A stretch of 8,684 nucleotides of DNA from positions 1-8,684 of the forward strand of contig JAHDOX010000048.1 in assembly GCA_018434645.1 (NCBI GenBank), given 5' to 3'. The position numbers and the translations under genes are program-made. Positions 5,239-8,684 of this stretch are shown here, piece after piece; within the stretch, counting starts at the first letter, position 1, and each line of letters begins with the position of its first letter. The stretch is from Synergistales bacterium. GTDB taxonomy: Bacteria > Synergistota > Synergistia > Synergistales > Thermovirgaceae. Below the pieces are notes generated by a model that saw only the letters and a program-made list of their open reading frames with translations, did no database searches and was not told where the DNA came from.

Positions 5239-7272
5239 ATGAAAGGACATCAATTTCGACTTACGGCGCCATGGCCCCCTGCAGGCGACCAGCCGAAAGC
5301 CATAGAATCGCTGGTAGAAGGATTCAGAAAGGGATTAAATAAACAATGTCTGCTGGGTGTTACAGGAAGCGGAAAAACCTTTACGATGGCCCATGTTATT
5401 CAGGAACTACAGGTTCCCACCCTGGTACTTGCCCATAACAAGACATTGGCCGCCCAGCTTTACAGCGAATTCAAAAGTTTTTTCCCGGAAAACGCCGTGG
5501 AATATTTCGTAAGCTACTATGACTATTATCAACCTGAAGCATATGTCCCCTCGAGTGACATTTATATTGAAAAAGATGCCTCTATCAACGAAAGGATAGA
5601 GAAGTTGCGGTTGTCCACCACTAAGGCGCTTCTTGAAAGGCAGGACGTCATCGTGGTCGCGAGCGTATCCTGTATCTACGGAATCGGTAAAAGAAAAAAT
5701 TACGAAGAGGCGGTTTTCAGGTTCTCGGTGGGTGAGAGTTACCAGCGAAGAGATTTCGTGGAACAACTTGACCGGAACCATTATGTAAGAAACGATGCTG
5801 TGCTAGAACCTGGCAATTTCAGGGCACGTGGTGAAATTTTCGAGATTTTTCCGGCTTACAGCGACACGGCCGTAAGAGTGCTTTTTTTCGATGAAACAAT
5901 CGAAAAGATAGACGAAATCGACCCTGTAACAGGAAAGAGTCTGGTATCTAAGGAAAGCGCAGCTATTTTCCCGGCGCAGCACTACATAACTTCCAATGAA
6001 GCAATCTCGAAAGCTCTTGGGCAGATAGAAAAAGAGTTGGAGGAACGAATCGGTTATTTCCGTTCCTGCGGAAAACTGCTGGAGGCACAAAGGATCGAAA
6101 TGAGGACTAGATATGATATGGAAATGCTTGCCGAGGTAGGATATTGCTCAGGCATAGAGAACTATTCCAGATATCTGGACGAACGTACCCCGGGCGAACC
6201 ACCTGGAACACTCCTGGATTTTTTCCCGGAGGATTTCCTTTTCTTTATCGACGAATCACATATCACTATACCCCAGGTCCAGGGCATGTACAACGGGGAC
6301 AGGGCAAGGAAAGAGACACTGGTCGAGTATGGGTTCAGGCTACCCTCCTGTCTTGACAACAGACCACTCAAATGGGAGGAGTTCAAGGAATACTTGAAAA
6401 GGGTCTGTTTCGTTTCGGCCACACCCGGAGACTGGGAAATGAGCGTATCTGACCAGGTTGTTGAACAAGTAGTCAGGCCTACCGGTGTTGTAGACCCTGT
6501 GCTCGAGGTCTCTCCTGCGCGTAATCAGGTGGATGACCTGGTCGAACGCCTGAGATCCGTAGTTGAAAAGGGGGAAAGGGCTCTTGTAACTACGCTCACG
6601 AAGCGATCTTCAGAAGATCTTGCGGAATATCTTTCCGAAATCGGATTCTCCGTAAGGTACATACATTCAGAGCTGGACGCCTTTGAAAGAGTCGAATTGA
6701 TCAGGGAACTACGCCGTGGCGATATATCGGTACTGGTTGGAGTAAACCTTCTTCGCGAAGGCATCGATCTTCCTGAGGTATCCCTGGTAGCAATTGTCGA
6801 TGCCGACAGGGAAGGTTTCCTGAGGTCGCACAGGTCGCTCGTACAGATGATAGGCAGAGCAGCCCGCAACACAGCGGGAACGGTCGTTCTTTATGCAGAC
6901 AGGGAAACGGGGAGTATTCGACGCGCCGTGGAAGAGACCACCAGGCGGCGCAGGATTCAAATTGAATATAATGAAAAACACGGCATTGAACCACGTTCAA
7001 TTAAAAAAGATATAGTCCACATTCTCCCGGAGGAGCTTCAAACCGCCGGGAAAGACCAAATAAATGCTGAACCTGGTACTGTTACACTTTCTAGACAGGA
7101 ACTGGAGCGAATGATGTGGGAAGCCGTAGAAAAACTGGACTTTGAAAAGGCTGCCGCCATCAGGGACATCCTGCAGAAAAAAGGCGGAGGTGAAACCATA
7201 CGTGCCCAGATGGATACAGGTAAAAGGCGCAAGAGAACACAATCTAAAAAATATAGACGTAAGCATTCCTAA
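5239..7272 (+). CDS. uvrB: Excinuclease ABC subunit UvrB
   Basis: UvrB is the damage-verifying helicase-like ATPase of nucleotide excision repair, loaded by UvrA and then bound by UvrC for incision. The 677-residue protein shows Walker A GVTGSGKT (40-47), the DNA-clamping beta-hairpin region YYDYYQPEAYVP (93-104), and Walker B DESH (338-341). It also has SATPGDWE (393-400, usually SATPGxYE), NLLREGIDLPEVSLVAIVDAD (503-523), motif VI around QMIGRAARN (536-544), and a C-terminal UVR domain (about 616-650). A very basic tail (GKRRKR...YRRKHS, 661-677) follows, which is encoded where uvrA overlaps. ATG 5239 is chosen for its AAGGTG site and the normal family N-terminus FRLTAPWPPAGDQPKAI. No promoter is evident. 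It heads a uvrB-uvrA pair. Confidence 0.98.
   Translation: MKGHQFRLTAPWPPAGDQPKAIESLVEGFRKGLNKQCLLGVTGSGKTFTMAHVIQELQVPTLVLAHNKTLAAQLYSEFKSFFPENAVEYFVSYYDYYQPEAYVPSSDIYIEKDASINERIEKLRLSTTKALLERQDVIVVASVSCIYGIGKRKNYEEAVFRFSVGESYQRRDFVEQLDRNHYVRNDAVLEPGNFRARGEIFEIFPAYSDTAVRVLFFDETIEKIDEIDPVTGKSLVSKESAAIFPAQHYITSNEAISKALGQIEKELEERIGYFRSCGKLLEAQRIEMRTRYDMEMLAEVGYCSGIENYSRYLDERTPGEPPGTLLDFFPEDFLFFIDESHITIPQVQGMYNGDRARKETLVEYGFRLPSCLDNRPLKWEEFKEYLKRVCFVSATPGDWEMSVSDQVVEQVVRPTGVVDPVLEVSPARNQVDDLVERLRSVVEKGERALVTTLTKRSSEDLAEYLSEIGFSVRYIHSELDAFERVELIRELRRGDISVLVGVNLLREGIDLPEVSLVAIVDADREGFLRSHRSLVQMIGRAARNTAGTVVLYADRETGSIRRAVEETTRRRRIQIEYNEKHGIEPRSIKKDIVHILPEELQTAGKDQINAEPGTVTLSRQELERMMWEAVEKLDFEKAAAIRDILQKKGGGETIRAQMDTGKRRKRTQSKKYRRKHS
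7186..7193 (+). promoter_or_regulatory. Shine-Dalgarno of uvrA, inside uvrB
   Basis: GGAGGTGA, a near-perfect complement of the 16S rRNA tail, lies eight nt before GTG 7202 within the uvrB coding sequence. It fixes the uvrA start and the 71-nt gene overlap. Confidence 0.88.
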
Positions 7273-8684
7273 AAACCGTTTCGTGGTGATAACCGGTCCT
7301 TCAGGTTCGGGTAAATCCTCACTTGCCTTTGACACGATCTATGCTGAAGGGCAGCGGCGCTACGTAGAATCGCTCTCAGCCTATGCAAGACAGTTTCTTG
7401 GAATGCAGGACAAGCCTGACGTAGACGACATCTCGGGACTTTCGCCGGCTATCTCGATAGAGCAGAAAGGAGTTTCCCATAATCCCCGGTCAACGGTAGG
7501 TACGGTCACTGAAATCTACGATTACCTCAGGCTTCTTTTTGGAAGAGCCGGGATCCCCTATTGCCCCGAATGCGGCAAGGAGCTGAGAAGCTACAGCCTG
7601 GACGAGATTATCAGCCTCATTTTGGGCAACTATGAAGACCAGCCCGTGGAAATACTGGCTCCCGTTGTGAAGGGTAAAAAGGGTGAATTCAAGAATCTTT
7701 TCATACAATTTCTCAAGCAGGGATTTTTACGGGCAAAAGTGGATGGTACTTTATATTGGCTTGAAGAAGATATACCCCTCGATAAGAACAGAAAGCATGA
7801 CATAGAGATTTTAATCGACAGGATGACAGTTTCGTCAAAAAACAGGGGACGCCTTGCCGAGGCGGTGGAAACCGCTTTGGAAACCAGCTCAGGCTTCGTC
7901 AAGATCGAGGCAATGGACGAGACCAAAACCCTGTCGGAACATGCTGCTTGCCCGGATTGTGACATTTCCTTTCCCGAAATTGAACCAAGGCTTTTTTCCT
8001 TCAACAATCCTTACGGCGCCTGCCCCGACTGTAACGGATTGGGAAGTCACGAATATTTCGCCCCCGAAAGGATTGTCGATGAGTCTTTGCCCCCCCTGGG
8101 AGGGGCACTTCTTCCATGGAAGAAAAAACATTACATGCTCCGCAAGCTTAGCGCTTTAGACGAGTTCATTGAAGCGAATTTGGGCGAGAATGCCTATAAA
8201 GATTTGTCCGAAGAGGTTAAAAACATAATCCTTTACGGGTCGTCACAGAAACTCGTCCTTAACTTCAGAGACAAAAAACGCGGCGAGACAGTCGAATACA
8301 TGGGCCGCTATGAAGGATTGATTCCATGGCTCGAGACACGCTGGCGAGAAACTGAATCCGAGGCGGTTAAAAACGAACTTGCAGGCTATAGAAACGAAGA
8401 CATCTGCAAGACCTGCGGTGGGGCTCGCCTGCGTAGGGAAGCCCTTGCGGTGAAAGTCGGAGTCATGCATATAGGTGACGTCGTGTCAATGGCCGTTGAA
8501 AAATTGAAGGAGACACTTGAAACAATAACCCTCTCAGAGGATAAAAAGGACTTGTCTGAACCGATTGTCGCTGAAATCATTAAAAGACTTTCTTTCATGA
8601 ACGATGTCGGTGTCGGATACCTTTCCCTTTCAAGGCGAGCCGACACGCTGAGCGCGGGGGAAAGCCAACGCATCAGGCTTGCCA
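7202..8684 (+). CDS. uvrA: Excinuclease ABC subunit UvrA (N-terminal part, truncated by window)
   Basis: UvrA is the dimeric ABC-type ATPase that finds DNA lesions and loads UvrB. The frame is open from GTG 7202 to the window end and gives 494 residues, about half of a normal protein of 930-960. It starts with the family N-terminus VKGAREHNLKNIDVSIPKN (7-25), then Walker A GPSGSGKSS (32-40, usually GLSGSGKSS), and AFDTIYAEGQRRYVESLSAY (42-61). A CPECG pair (121-125) is followed by zinc-finger cysteines C250/C253 and C274/C277 enclosing EIEPRLFSFNNPYGA, and by C402/C405 of CKTCGGARL. The first ABC signature is LSAGESQRIRLA (483-494), where LSGGE is more usual. It overlaps the 3' end of uvrB by 71 nt in the +1 frame and has a strong embedded ribosome site, implying co-transcription and coupling. 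Confidence 0.97.
   Translation, partial: MPRWIQVKGAREHNLKNIDVSIPKNRFVVITGPSGSGKSSLAFDTIYAEGQRRYVESLSAYARQFLGMQDKPDVDDISGLSPAISIEQKGVSHNPRSTVGTVTEIYDYLRLLFGRAGIPYCPECGKELRSYSLDEIISLILGNYEDQPVEILAPVVKGKKGEFKNLFIQFLKQGFLRAKVDGTLYWLEEDIPLDKNRKHDIEILIDRMTVSSKNRGRLAEAVETALETSSGFVKIEAMDETKTLSEHAACPDCDISFPEIEPRLFSFNNPYGACPDCNGLGSHEYFAPERIVDESLPPLGGALLPWKKKHYMLRKLSALDEFIEANLGENAYKDLSEEVKNIILYGSSQKLVLNFRDKKRGETVEYMGRYEGLIPWLETRWRETESEAVKNELAGYRNEDICKTCGGARLRREALAVKVGVMHIGDVVSMAVEKLKETLETITLSEDKKDLSEPIVAEIIKRLSFMNDVGVGYLSLSRRADTLSAGESQRIRLA

Overview
The window is a bacterial chromosomal segment of ordinary housekeeping genes with about 47-50% GC by eye. The order tilS-hpt-ftsH followed by uvrB-uvrA, the YerC-type TrpR-like regulator and the DUF362-type ferredoxin tail together suggest a Synergistota member or a deep-branching Firmicutes-like anaerobe. 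This assignment is inference from gene order and protein style; no species is claimed. Codon use is rich in AGG/AGA for Arg and contains many AUA Ile codons, which fits the presence of TilS.

Layout. Positions 1-160 hold the 3' end of a plus-strand iron-sulfur protein gene (DUF362 type). It converges on a minus-strand gene (234-527) for a small TrpR-superfamily regulator, which has a clear promoter, ribosome binding site and terminator. A back-to-back promoter pair (578-685) separates that gene from a plus-strand tRNA cluster: Leu(UAA), initiator Met, elongator Met, an intrinsic terminator, a second identical initiator Met, and another strong terminator. tilS begins directly after this last terminator and overlaps hpt by ATGA. 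ftsH follows hpt after 34 nt, and a long hairpin terminator closes the tilS-hpt-ftsH group. uvrB then starts afresh. uvrA starts inside the 3' end of uvrB (71-nt overlap, strong embedded Shine-Dalgarno) and runs off the right edge of the window.

How the genes work together. TilS makes lysidine on the tRNA-Ile that reads AUA, Hpt salvages purine bases, and FtsH is the membrane AAA+ protease; this trio is a widely conserved neighbourhood. UvrB and UvrA are the damage-verification helicase and the damage-recognition ATPase of nucleotide excision repair, and their overlap implies translational coupling.

I found no CRISPR array, mobile element, phage gene or evidently new system. The points most worth a second look are the uvrB/uvrA overprinting, the duplicated initiator tRNA split by a terminator, the terminator abutting tilS with no good start signal, and dyad symmetries at the regulator promoter and upstream of uvrB.
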